In this document: positions 48,035 through 58,100 of the stretch, piece after piece
Numbering within the stretch: the first letter of the stretch is position 1
Layout of the letters: every line of letters starts with the position of its first letter
Assembly (NCBI RefSeq): GCF_000090795.2
Contig: NW_003546259.1
Coordinates: forward strand, 482,508-546,507
Length of the DNA: 64,000 bases
Origin: Amphimedon queenslandica
Taxonomy: Eukaryota > Porifera > Demospongiae > Haplosclerida > Niphatidae
Direction of reading: 5' to 3'
The notes under the pieces: model-generated
Seen by the model: only the letters and a program-made list of their open reading frames with translations
The model's database searches: none
Told to the model about the DNA's origin: nothing
Translations under genes and position numbers: made by a program

Positions 48035-50710
48035 CTTTATCCATTATTAGTGAGTCCACTTATTTTTCTTTTTTTAGGTCCATACCCCTACAAGCATCTA
48101 ATGTTACTCTGACGTCCTATACTGGTGACTCTATTTCTGTTCGAGGACAAATCGACGTGTTCGTGGAATATGCAGATCAATCAGCCACTCTACCATTGTT
48201 GCTCAAGGAAATGGTGTGACGCTCCTTGGTCGTAACTGCCTTGAGGTGATTTGTTTAGACTGGCACTCAATTCATTCGACACATTTCCACAACCCCTCTC
48301 TTGAATCTGTTTTAAAGAAATATCAGGGACTGTTTGCTACTGACTTGGGTGTCTTCAATGGCCCCCTGATCAAGCTCTGGGTCAATAAAGACGCACCTCC
48401 TCATTTCTTCAAACCGAGAGTCGTTCCTTATTGTCAGAAAGAGAAGATTGAAGTGAAGCTTGAATGTCTCCAGCAATTGAAAGTTATTACGACAGTCAAG
48501 TTTTTCAATTGGGCAGCCCTATTCCTGTCATCAAGCAAGATGGGAATGTTAGGATCTGTGGGGATTACAAAGTCACAGTTAATCAAGTCTCCCCGACAGA
48601 AACGTATCCTCTACCACGAGTTGAAGACTTGTTTACAGCCTTATCGGGATGTAAGGTTTTCTCTAAATTGGACCTCAGCAGTGCTTATTAACAAGTCACT
48701 CTTCATGAGCACTCTCACAAATATACTACTATCAACACACATAAGGGTCTATTCCAGTACCTTTGATTACCTTTTGGCATTTCATCAGCCCCGGAAATGT
48801 TCCAGCAAATCATGGAAACCGTCTTACAAGGGTTACCTAAAGTCTGTGTCCATATAGATGACATCCTGGTCTCTGGAACTGACAAGGCAGATCATAATCA
48901 TAACCTCAACCAAGTATTACATCTTTTACAATCATTGGGGTTCACTAATAAGAAGTCCAAGTGTGTTTTCTCTGTTCCCTCTATTGAGTATCTTGGCCAC
49001 ATCATTGATCGGGAAGGGTTGCATCCCTCAAAGTCTAAACTCACTGCAATCTAGAATGCCCTATTCCAACAAATGTTACTGAGCTCAAGTCGTTCTTAGG
49101 ACTTCTCAATTATTATCATAAATTTCCTCCAAATCTGTCTACTGAGTTAGCCCCATTGCACCAAGTACTGAATAAAGGTGTTAATTGGAAATGGACAAAG
49201 GTAGATTCTGACACTTACCAACATGCTAAAGACTTGTTACAGTCATCTCAAGTCCTTATTCATTTCAATAGTAGCAAGCCCATTATTCTTTCATGTGATG
49301 CTTCACCCTATGGCATAGGTGGACTCCTAGCTCACATCATGACAGATGGTAGTGAAAGGCGTATCGCGTATATTTCTCGCACACTTTCATCCGCTGAGAA
49401 GAATTACTCCCAATTAGAGAGAGAAGCTCTATCCATTATTTTTTTTGTTAAAAGACTTCATCAGTACCTGTATGGACACTCTTTCACACTGTATTCTGAT
49501 CACAAGCCATTAGAGCATCTTAATGAGACTCGTCAAGTCCCAACTATGGCTTCCTCTCGCATCCAAGGATGGGCTTTCACTTTATCTGCCTACAATTATA
49601 CTATCAAGTATAAACCTGGGAAACATTTATCAAATGCAGATGCATTAAGTCGACTTCCCTTACCTGAGGTACCCACCATTGTCCCTGTTCCAGGTGATGT
49701 ATATCACATTTTTTAACTTCTGGAAGAGAATATTCTCACTACTAAAGACCTCAGTCAATGGACAATGAAGGATCTAATCCTCTCTCGTGTCTTTAGACAG
49801 CTACAAACTGGTTGGATAATTGATGAACCCCTCCTGATATGAAGCCATATCAGCAAAGTCAAATGAACTCAGTGTCGTTGACGGTTGTCTCCTCCTTGGC
49901 TCTCGTGTCATCATTTCTAAGGAGGGAAGAGAAAGAGTACTCAAATTGCTCATTCAGGAATTTGTCGGATGAATGCTTTGGCTAGATCTTACGTGTGGTG
50001 ACCGGGCATTGTTAAGGAAATTGAATAGTTGATTCAGAATTGTCCTGATTGTCAAGAGCATTGAGCAAACCCTGTGAAAGCGCCACTCCACCCATGGGAA
50101 GTCCCCAAATGACCATGGTCTCAAGTACATATTGACCACACTGGTCCGTTCTTGGATAAAATGTTTCTGATCATTGTAGACGCCTATTCAAAATGGCTTG
50201 AAGTTTGCATTGTTCCGTCTACCTCTAGTGAAGCAACAATTATAGCTCTAAGACCCATTTTTGCAACTCATGGTATTCCGGATAAATTGGTCTTGGATAA
50301 TGGTACAGGGTTCACTGGTACTGAATTTAATTCGTTTTTGAAGGATTTAGGTTGTCACCATATTTGTACAGCCCCTTATCATCCTAGTTCCATTGGGCTA
50401 GCTGAAAGAGCGTTCAGACCTTCAAATCTAGTATGAGGAAATTGGATGGTGATTTTCACACAAATTATTTACTATGTTGTTCCGATATAGACTCAATCCA
50501 CAGACATCCACTGGATTGTCACCACCAGCGGAATTATTAATGGGACGTAAAGTACGTAACAAATTGGACCTACTTCATCCTGATATCAGCCATTGCTTGA
50601 CTCAACAACAGCAGAATTGGTCGAATAGTGGTCAAGCCTCTGCTTGTCGCAAATTTAAAAATGGTGATACATTGTTTGCTAGGAATTATCGTGGTACACC
50701 AGCCTAGATT
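48035..50710 (+). pseudogene. Gypsy pol: protease end, RT, RNase H, integrase
   Basis: The protease end (48035-48260) includes VTLLGRNCLEVICLDW. RT lies at 48400-49054: VRICGDYKVTVNQ and KVFSKLDLSSAY (motif A), then after a frame change CVHIDDILVSGTD, where the usual Y/F-x-DD is HIDD. RNase H at 49156-49716 has IILSCDASPYGIGGLL, SQLEREALSIIFFVKRLHQY and NADALSRLPL. Integrase at 50050-50710 has HTGPFLDKMFLIIVDAYSKW, KLVLDNGTGFTGTEF and HPSSIGLAERAF (DDE positions). Multiple frameshifts and stops (near 48690, 49055, 49720, 50435) mean it is dead. Confidence 0.85.
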
Positions 50711-50728
50711 CCTGTTACTGTTGTTATA

Positions 50729-51055
50729 GTGACAGGACCAGTCTCCTACATTGTTAAGACCACTGATGGTATTGAATTCAGACGACATGTTGATCAGTTG
50801 AGATATCGATCTCCACATTGTGAACCACCCGAACCAGATGATGCTGATTTAAATGATGATTGGGTAAGTTACTTACTATCCCCAATTATTGTGGATGATC
50901 AACCGAGGCCTCCTCCACCTCCACCAAATTTGCCACAGCCTCTCCCAGCAGCCCGTCGCTCCACAAGACCTCGACAACCTGTTGATCAACATGGACCATA
51001 TCTTTCATCTCTAGAAGGGAGGAATGTTGTAGAGTTATTATTCCTTATTATTTAA
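50729..51055 (+). CDS. Gypsy integrase C-terminal tail
   Basis: Open frame after the integrase core. It contains GPVSYIVKTTDGIEFRRHVD, typical of the segment between integrase and the end of pol, and a proline-rich tail (RPPPPPPNLPQPLPAARRST). It runs into the 3' LTR. No chromodomain is evident. Confidence 0.7.
   Translation: MTGPVSYIVKTTDGIEFRRHVDQLRYRSPHCEPPEPDDADLNDDWVSYLLSPIIVDDQPRPPPPPPNLPQPLPAARRSTRPRQPVDQHGPYLSSLEGRNVVELLFLII
51013..51024 (+). promoter_or_regulatory. Polypurine tract before the Gypsy 3' LTR
   Basis: AGAAGGGAGGAA directly precedes TGTTGTAG, the start of the 3' LTR. Confidence 0.8.
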
Positions 51056-51238
51056 CTATTATTAATTATTATTAAGTAGTTATGATTACGAATTTTGTTA
51101 TCAATTTGTGTCATAAATAGTCATTTTTGGTCCTTTCTCATGTTCTGTTCTGTGCTATTTTTGTGATCTTTGAGGCTGCTTTTGTTGTACTTTGTGGCTC
51201 AAGTTTCTTTTATCATAAAACATTTTTAAAATACAATA
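51025..51238 (+). repeat. Gypsy 3' LTR
   Basis: Starts TGTTGTAGAGTTATT and ends ATACAATA, followed by the ATCTAC duplication. Partner of 46053-46264. Confidence 0.9.
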
Positions 51239-51244
51239 ATCTAC

Positions 51245-52240
51245 CTCTACTCTTTAGTATGTGACATCTAGTTTCTACCTCAGTGACTGAGTGACATTGA
51301 GCTGATGCATGATTCTGCTGGCCAATAAACACAATTAATTGATTCACTGCCTGTTACAAGAGAAGTAGTCATGCTGTGCCTGCTTTTGTTTGGAATCTGT
51401 TTGCTGCTACTCTCATGTTTCCAATTGCAGCTGATTGTTCTCTCACTTCCAGCTCTGTAGCTAAGGTCTTCATAAACTTATCAAGATCCCACTCTTCTGT
51501 CAACTCTTTGTTAATGGTCAATTGCAAATCTGATGGCAATTATTTCTGTAAGACAGGAGCAGGCAAAGGTCCATAAGACCAGGAAGTTATTCCCAGACTT
51601 CAGCCCACATATATGAGATTCTACTCTATCATACATTCTTCAAAGAGACCCATGCACTGCTTCTACTCCCAATTGAGTTTCCATATGCTTTGAAATAATC
51701 AATTGATCATTTCCAAAGCGCTTTTGTAATATGGCTACTGCCTCACAATATTTACCAACAGTGAGCGGTAAGCCATTTATTGTGTCCTTAGCGGAGCAAC
51801 CGACTAAGGACTGCAAATATGTAAATTTGTCAATATCAGACAGTGATTCATTGCCATGATTCGCTGACTTGTATGTGTCCCAGAAACTCTTCCACATCGC
51901 AATGTCACCATCAAATCTTTTAATTGTGAGATCTGGTAACTTAGGGCGAATAGGCCTTGTTCTAGAAACAGGTTCAACTAGGAGTGGCAATTCCTTCGAA
52001 GGTGGGGCTAATGCAAGATCTAATTTATGAATAGTCTCTCTAATCTTTTGTCTAAGCTGTCCACTTCTATATCTGCCTCCATGGCAGTCTCATTGTCAAG
52101 CTCATTGAGCATTTCATCATCAAGTCTTCCTAATACTTCTATCTTCTCTTGTAACAATATCCTCAGCTGTTTGGCCTTGCTCCAGTCAAGTCGCTCTTCT
52201 TTCCTCTCATCTTTCTCAAAAATCACTTCACATTCCAAAA
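51245..52240 (-). pseudogene. BEL gag region (DUF1759-type)
   Basis: At 52020-52240 is a charged N-terminal segment (LEVIF-like start, then EVLGRLDDEMLNELDNE), probably coiled-coil. At 51640-51990 is the gag core with LPDLTIKRFDGDIAMWKSFW, SLSDIDKFTYLQSLVG and GLPLTVGKYCEA, the DUF1759 pattern. Decayed sequence continues to 51245, where the Gypsy element begins; the other side of that insertion resumes with the zinc knuckle at 46046. No clear ATG is seen for gag. Confidence 0.8.
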
Positions 52241-53339
52241 TCTTTCTTTTAACAAAACCCCTATGTCAATACATTTATTTTAAAATCAAAATGAATATCA
52301 ATATTAATTAATCAAGTGTGAAATTATCACTGAATATGACTACTTTACAATATGATACCACTAACTCACAGTATACCAACTGAGTCAGTGATTATGGAAC
52401 TAGAAGAGCTCAAAAAATTATTCGAGACCACTCGTTCAGAACAAACTTAAAAGAGAAAAAGAGCATCCAACCTCAGTCTTATAGTCTCAGCGTGTATAGG
52501 CCTCTACTATAGTCGTATCCGGCTCAGAGTGAAGAAAATCACAGCTATTGTCGAGAGAAGGTCGATTCACTAATACCATCAATACTTTTAAGGAAGTCAA
52601 GAAATTCTTTAGCAGGAAAATACATGTACCCTTAATCTCGATACTGCAATTCATAAGGTATATGAGACTTGTTGTTACACTGAATATTTTTCGTTTCATG
52701 TCATACCCGGCATGAAATATTGAAGAAAGTGCAGCACCACAAAATCAATAATAAACAGAGTCACTGTCATGCACAGCTTGACTTGTAGAAGTAGAAGGAT
52801 CACTCTTTGTAGAAGCATCAAGTATTGACTTCTCAGCATCAGTAGCCACCTTAAGAAAGTAGTTGTATATGGCACTGCAAATAGATATCATAACTGCATC
52901 TTGTATGGCTTGACTGACTCTTTTTCCTTCAAAAAATCCTATCCACCTGTGACATAGACAATAAATACCAGGGTCTTTATCTGAACTGAATCCTAAAGAT
53001 GAGGTCACAGGTAGAAGTAATGCACTACAATAATTGTGCCATTCCAGTTGGAATTTCATAAACTTATTTGCACCTTTCTCATGAGCTTTATATGAAGAAG
53101 CAAATATGTTGGCTATCTGAAGTAGCACATCAGGTAGAAGCTAGCCTGAGCTTTTGACACTGTCCCAAAACCAGGCCTTGTCAGCATCATCCATAATATA
53201 CCTCTCATTGGTGACTGTTTCCGTAAGGATTTTCATGGCATGATTTAAATCAAAGTCCATTATGGCTAGCATCACAGTTGCTTTCTCATATTTGTTTAAC
53301 ACCTTCCTCTTTTTCGGTTTTTTGGCTAGCGTCTCTACT

Positions 53340-54286
53340 TAGTCTCGCGAGCCAGACCATTCCCCAGCCTACAGTCATTGGGGTGGACGGCGGGAAGTGT
53401 CTGGTTCACAGTTACCTCTTTTTGTTCCCAATAATACCCACGTGGGTAATGACGTAGGGAATACATCACGTGTTAAAAGCCACGCCCAACACATTTTTCA
53501 TGTGTGTGATGAAGCAAGAAGTTGCAAACAACTAAAATCCTACTAATTTCGTGCATCTTAGAGGTTGGAAAAGAATGAAAGAAAGGATTTGAAGATTAGA
53601 ATCCTTTCCAATACTTACACACCCGAAATATCAGCTAGAATTCAGTAATGCAATGTGTCAGAGTGCTTCAACATTGTAAGTCTTGTAACTCTCATTACAA
53701 TTGTAAAATGCTAACTTATTTGATTTCCACAGGTCAATAAACAATCATTTCTTCCAGTAATGTGGTATTTGTAGCAAGAAGTGTTCAAATACAGTCAGCG
53801 TATTCCAAATTTGTCATTTAATTCAGTTTTATTTATAATTTCTTTAGTAAAAATGTTTTAAAATAATCATACAGTACAATAATACACCTTAACAGAGAAA
53901 GAAAAAAGTGTAACTCAAGAATAAGAATATCATTTGTGAAACTACACTAAAATTTCATCTAACTGCATGTTTTATGGCATCCTACCAACTTGTAGCATAT
54001 TACCTAGTTATATTTCACTAAAATGCTTCATCAGAATCAAAGACACGCTTCGTGCTACCACTCTAGCTTCTTTTTCAACCACTTTCTTTTCAGTCCTAGG
54101 AAAAGACGCCATATTTTATAATCAAAATTCATGGGACTTGTGGTCACGTGTGAAGGATAACTAAATCTGATTGGTGTGCAGCAATCTCTGCGCGCAGAAC
54201 AAACTACTATCACTTTGTGAACCAGACCCTTCCAGCCGTCCACCCCAATGACTGTAGGCTGGGGAATGGTCTGGCTTGCGAGACTA
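53340..54286. mobile_element. MITE (947 bp) with 70+ bp inverted ends, inserted in the second gene
   Basis: Both ends begin TAGTCTCGC(G/A)AGCCAGACC and continue through CCAGCCTACAGTCATTGGGG to TGGTTCACA. An identical 8-bp duplication, TCTCTACT, flanks it (53332-53339 and 54287-54294). There is no transposase gene. Reading across it, the host gene's frame is unbroken once one duplication copy is ignored. Confidence 0.95.
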
Positions 54287-54365
54287 TCTCTACTTCATTC
54301 TGAATTCCTTCAGCCATTTTTGTTTAATAAAATGACGTTTTGCATCACGTGATGCCTGGCTGAAA

Positions 54366-54448
54366 CATCATATCCTGTCACGTTACTTTATACTGAGCGT
54401 TTCTTGAGCGGTATGTTGAGTTAGACACTCTCCTTCCCTTATAAACTC
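54366..54448 (-). repeat. Right terminal inverted repeat of the two-gene element
   Basis: Inverse partner of 37155-37237. Its TATAAA (TTTATA on the plus strand, near 54388) lies about 70 bp before the ATG at 54317, so each arm may carry the promoter of the gene it faces (inference). Confidence 0.9.
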
Positions 54449-55359
54449 GTGATACTACAACATATACACAGATATGAAACAGGATGCGCTCGTATGGTAC
54501 GCCAGGTGTTTCAAAAAAGTGTATAACTTACAATGTTGTATAAAGCTAGTGTGGGTGTGTTTATGGGGCGTGACGATCTAAAAATGGCTGTGTGGGGCTG
54601 GGATACCTTCTTAGAGGCAATTCAAGATTTTCTTGGTAGAGCAGACCAAGAAATTGAAACAGCATCCTCTGCTTACACCCACTATGTTATGAAAAGTCTA
54701 GAAATTTGTGTTCAAGCTCTTTCAAACGTACTTCTACACTTAAATGAAGTAGCAATAAGTGATGAGTCTCAAGAGATTGAGCAGGAGATAATGGAGATTA
54801 GAACAGCTGTACATGACATAACGGATAGTTGTTTTTTACTTTATGGAGTGTGGCAAGGTAGAATGGATGAAATTGAGCAGTTTGTTTCTATGTCGACTGG
54901 TTACCAAGCACCAACAATTAATTGGGAAGGTCGAGGACGTCTTCAGTTACTAATATCGAAAGAACAGTTAGAGTACCTACAAAGTTTAAAATTTTCTTGG
55001 ACTCATCGCTGAACTATTGGGTGCTTCTCGAGTAACAATTTACTGTTGAAGAGAAGTGGGTATGCTAGACAATAATGAAATCGTGAGAAGTATAAGTGAT
55101 GCAGAACTTCGATCACTGCTCCAACAGCTACGTCGAGATATGCCAACAATAGGGGAGACATTAGTTATGGATCACTTACGGTCCTTGGGATTTGCCGCTA
55201 CAAGACAATGAGTTCGCAATGCTATTCATACTACTGATCCATTGAACACATAGTTCAGATGGACTGGAATTCTTACTCCTAGACGCCCATATTAAGTGCC
55301 TTTTCCAAATTCACTGTGGCATATAGGTAGTGTTTTTGGTATGAACATTTGTTTTGGTT

Positions 55360-55640
55360 ATAGTTTTAGTTATAGTTGGAGTGGTCACTTTACTTTTAGT
55401 ATTAGTATTACTTTTAGTTTGATTCTTTAATTCGTTTTGGTTCTAGTTTTAGTTTTGGTGCATAGGGTAAATATCTTAGTTTTGGTTTTAGTTTTAGTAT
55501 GAAACTTAAGTATCTTTTAGTTTTAGTTATAGTTTAGTTGTAGTCTTTGATTTTCATTTAGTTTTAGTTTATAGTTTTAGTTTTTGCATTTAAAATTGAA
55601 TTAGTTTAGTTATAGTTTTCAAGAAAAAGTTTTAGTTTGA
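55360..55640 (+). repeat. Left subterminal TTTTAGT array
   Basis: Roughly eleven TTTTAGT heptamers (often AGTTTTAGTTTTAG) in 280 bp, with spacer sequence between them, directly inside the left end of the hAT element. Confidence 0.85.
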
Positions 55641-55899
55641 GTAAAATAATGATACAAATTATGACAATAGTTACAATCACAAAAGGTGCAAGTACATTTT
55701 GTTTTGTCGCAACAATATTTCCCTTTCTAAGTTGTGCCTGTAAGTCGATTTCTCTTTCCAGTAGTTGCCTCTCCTCCAGTTGAAAAAATTCGTTCAACAG
55801 GAGTACTTGATGGCGGTGTTGAGAGCAGATCAAAAGCAGCCTTTGAGAGAAGTGGATATATATGTGCATTCTGCTGCCAAAATAAAAAGTGGTCTCAAT

Positions 55900-57800
55900 C
55901 ATCATCCAATGAGTTGCCAGAAGTGTCCATCTATAAGTATTTTTTTACTTCTGGCCGCAGCAAAATTTCAGAAGCACTTACTTTGGCTGCTGTTCTTTAA
56001 GCTTCTTGATGTGTTTGAATTTCTTCAGATATGGCTCTCTAGTTTCATCTGTAACCTCTGCTTGACTTATATCCGATTCTTTGTAAAGTACCATAACATC
56101 TTGATGGAAGCTGTCATCCATCCTATCAGTTGAGTTTTGGCAACCAACACTTGATCCTTGTCAAAAGTATCCCTGTATTCAGGATTAAGAAATGTACAGA
56201 TTGTAAAAGGGGATCAAAGTTGGCTGCTTTGTGGTTGGTAATATATTCAAACCTGTCTTCTAGTTTTAGCTGCATAAGTTTAACTATATCAATCAACCCA
56301 GGAGAATTTTGTAATTGCTTTCAGTGCATCTGTAATTTAGCCAACATGGGGATAATTAGAGATATAGTTGTCACTTCTTCAGAACCAACAAGTTGCGTGT
56401 AAATTGCAAATGGCTGAAGCACCTCAACTGTATTCTCAATTTGCTTCCAGTAACTTGTTGGCAAATTATCCCACTGTAGTTCATCTAGAACAGAGGTTAA
56501 TTCATCACACACAAGAAGGAGCCTGCTTAACATTAGGTATGTAGAACTCCATCCTGTATGACAATAAGCAATTAATTTTTTCCCCGCTCTGGAGATGAGC
56601 GTCTCAGTAGCTTTGTAGGATTTATTTACCTTTGATACAATTTTATGGACTGTTCCCAAGACTCTCTTTTGTGATCTTTGATTGTCAAATTCCTTCATCA
56701 CAAGCTGAAGTGTGTGAGAGAAGTAACTGGTTCTCCGCCGCAAGCCCACAAAAGCAGCTTTATGTCTATCTTCACACTGTTCAGAATCGGCCTCTTCTTG
56801 TAAAAGTTCATCACCATTCATTTTATCAACTTTGTCTAGACTGTCTTCTATTTCTTCTGCTTCCATTTTTTCCAAATCTCCTTCAGGCCCTTCACTGGTA
56901 CCATCATCTAGATTCTTGCTTTCATCAAGTTGATGCTGCTTGAAGGCATCTACCATGTTGCTCCCATTATCTGTGAGAATTCTATGAATAACATCATGTG
57001 ATATTCTATTCCAATAAAACTGTATTAACTAAAGCAGCAACATTAGCAGCTGTGTGTGGGGATGGAAATTGGCGAGCTGCTAGTGTGACAGTGTCTCTTA
57101 TCTTTTGATGCATAGAAATGCGCTGTTATCCCTAAAAATGCTGCTGTCATCCCTCTTTTTGTCTAAAATATTGGCACAGATATTTATATACCGAGCACTC
57201 TGAATAAAAGACAAGATAATATTCTTCAATTTTTTATAAATCGCAGAGATTTCTTTCATAATCTTGCTTCGTCCTGGCACCTCATAACGACTGTCAAGTG
57301 ATAACATAAAAAACTTGAAAGTGTCATGCTCTACTATGAAAATTGGTGTGTTGGTTGACCCAATGAATAATGCCAACTTCTTGGTAATACGCTGATGTTT
57401 CTCTGAATCATAATTGTACATTTTCACTCCTGCTATTTCTTCAAGTTTCATCTGTGTGCCAGTACTAAATGTAGTAGACCAATGTGATTTTTCTGTGTTT
57501 TAACCACCTCAACCTCTTTCTTTTCATTCTCCATTTTAAGAAGCTCTTGATAGTGGGATGAATGTGCCTTTTTTAAGTATGTCTTCAGGTTAGTCGGGAA
57601 TTTTCCTTTAAGGAATGACCACAGCAGCTTGAAGAATCTTCATCTGTGGTTATTAAACAAACACTCCTATCATGTTCTTTTAGATACTTGAAAAATTGCC
57701 AAACACAGCTATTACTGGGTCTCCCTGTTGCAGTAGCCATTTTCTGATCATCAACTCCATGTGGTAAAACCAACTGACCAATGACCATGACTATCACTAA
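55900..57800 (-). pseudogene. hAT transposase with N-terminal BED zinc finger, decayed
   Basis: The BED-like finger is at 57540-57720 (CVWQFFKYLKEHDRSVCLI, then in another frame GKFPTNLKTYLKKAHSSHY, giving the final His pair). At 57098-57451 is SEKHQRITKKLALFIGSTNT, the usual segment after the finger. At 56321-56956 is an acidic spacer, then SYFSHTLQLVMKEFDNQ, LISRAGKKLIAYCHTGWSST and WKQIENTVEVLQPFAIYTQL, the mid-region of Ac/ZBED-type hAT transposases. The C-terminal dimerisation region is degraded (55606-56130). Four or more frame breaks. Confidence 0.8.
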
Positions 57801-57867
57801 GCAACTATCAACATTTCACAAATGTCAGGTGCAAAAATTTAATATGCATGCATGACCTTTAACTAAA

Positions 57868-58100
57868 ACTATAATGTTTTAGTTTTAGTTTCTAGTATTC
57901 AATTGTATTATCAATTTTAGTTTTAGTTTTTTTGAAAACATCATTGACATTAATTAGTTATAGTTTTAGTTTAGTTCTTTTACTCTGTTTAACTTTTAGT
58001 TTTAGAATAGTTTTAGTTCAAACATCCAATTACATTTTAGTATTAGTTTTAGTTTTAGTTTACTAAAAGTAAAATTGCTTACTTTTAGTTTTAGTTATGG
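57868..58100 (+). repeat. Right subterminal TTTTAGT array
   Basis: About twelve TTTTAGT heptamers in 230 bp, same orientation as the left array, directly inside the right end. Confidence 0.85.

Larger units (their letters stand above)
46053..51238 (+). mobile_element. Gypsy LTR retrotransposon, inserted in the BEL gag/zinc-knuckle region
   Basis: Two LTRs (46053-46264 and 51025-51238) are flanked by the 6-bp duplication ATCTAC (46047-46052 and 51239-51244). A primer binding site follows the first LTR, and a purine tract precedes the second. The body carries gag, zinc knuckle, protease, RT, RNase H and integrase in Gypsy order. It interrupts the BEL coding region just before its zinc knuckle. 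It contains a nested MITE (47303-48034). Confidence 0.9.
40640..52569 (-). mobile_element. BEL/Pao LTR retrotransposon, inserted in the second gene
   Basis: The minus-strand order is gag (52.24-51.25 kb), zinc knuckle and protease (46.05-45.14 kb), reverse transcriptase and RNase H (44.29-42.5 kb), and integrase (42.5-41.15 kb), the BEL arrangement. Outer edges share a 39-bp direct repeat starting TGAATYGACCTTCTCT (52569-52531 and 40688-40650; 34 of 39 identical). A purine run (GAAAAAGGAAGAGAAG) lies 20-40 bp before the second copy, as a polypurine tract should. Frame continuity of the host gene across ATTAG/TTCAG supports the boundaries. Only about 49 bp of the 3' LTR remain recognisable. 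Confidence 0.75.
40327..54317 (-). pseudogene. Unrecognised second gene of the two-gene element, split by two insertions
   Basis: It starts at ATG 54317 in a good context (AAAAATGG) with MAEGIQNEVE. It is split after codon 10 by the MITE 53340-54286 and resumes in frame as TLAKKPKKRKVLNKYEKA, whose KKPKKRKV looks like a nuclear localisation signal. It continues through AIMDFDLNHAMKILTETVTN, a stop near 53140, then MKFQLEWHNYCSALLLPV, CLCHRWIGFFEG and a Ser/Thr-rich tail, to KEFLDFLKSIDGI at 52572. The BEL element intervenes. The gene resumes near 40634 (RVTENANEVTFQKYG, QIIEVVAKQLEATQELQ) and, after a frameshift, ends CHTRLSEFMTVTLQVSAAKE...NLRDEL with TGA at 40327. I recognise no domain. Placement between the TIRs makes a transposition accessory role possible, but that is inference. 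Confidence 0.6.
37081..54513. mobile_element. Two-gene P-type-like DNA transposon, host of the nested stack
   Basis: The limits are set by terminal inverted repeats. Strong arms lie at 37155-37237 and 54366-54448, and weaker similarity runs out to GAAACACC (37081) and GGTGTTTC (ending 54512). Inside lie two convergent genes with stops about 100 bp apart: a P-type transposase (plus, 37351-40231) and an unrecognised gene (minus, 54317 to 40327). Subtracting the BEL insertion (about 11.9 kb) and the 0.95-kb MITE gives an ancestral element of roughly 4.5 kb. The exact ends and the target duplication could not be fixed; the octamers outside GAAACACC do not match. Confidence 0.75.

Noticed and set aside
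46053-51238. Endogenous retrovirus with an envelope gene
   Set aside because: After integrase there is only a proline-rich tail before the 3' LTR. No envelope-like ORF is present, so it is a Gypsy retrotransposon.
55360-58100. TTTTAGT arrays as telomeric repeats (TTTAGGG- or TTAGGG-like)
   Set aside because: The heptamer is TTTTAGT with irregular spacing and is confined to the two ends of one hAT element. It is not a telomere or interstitial telomere tract.
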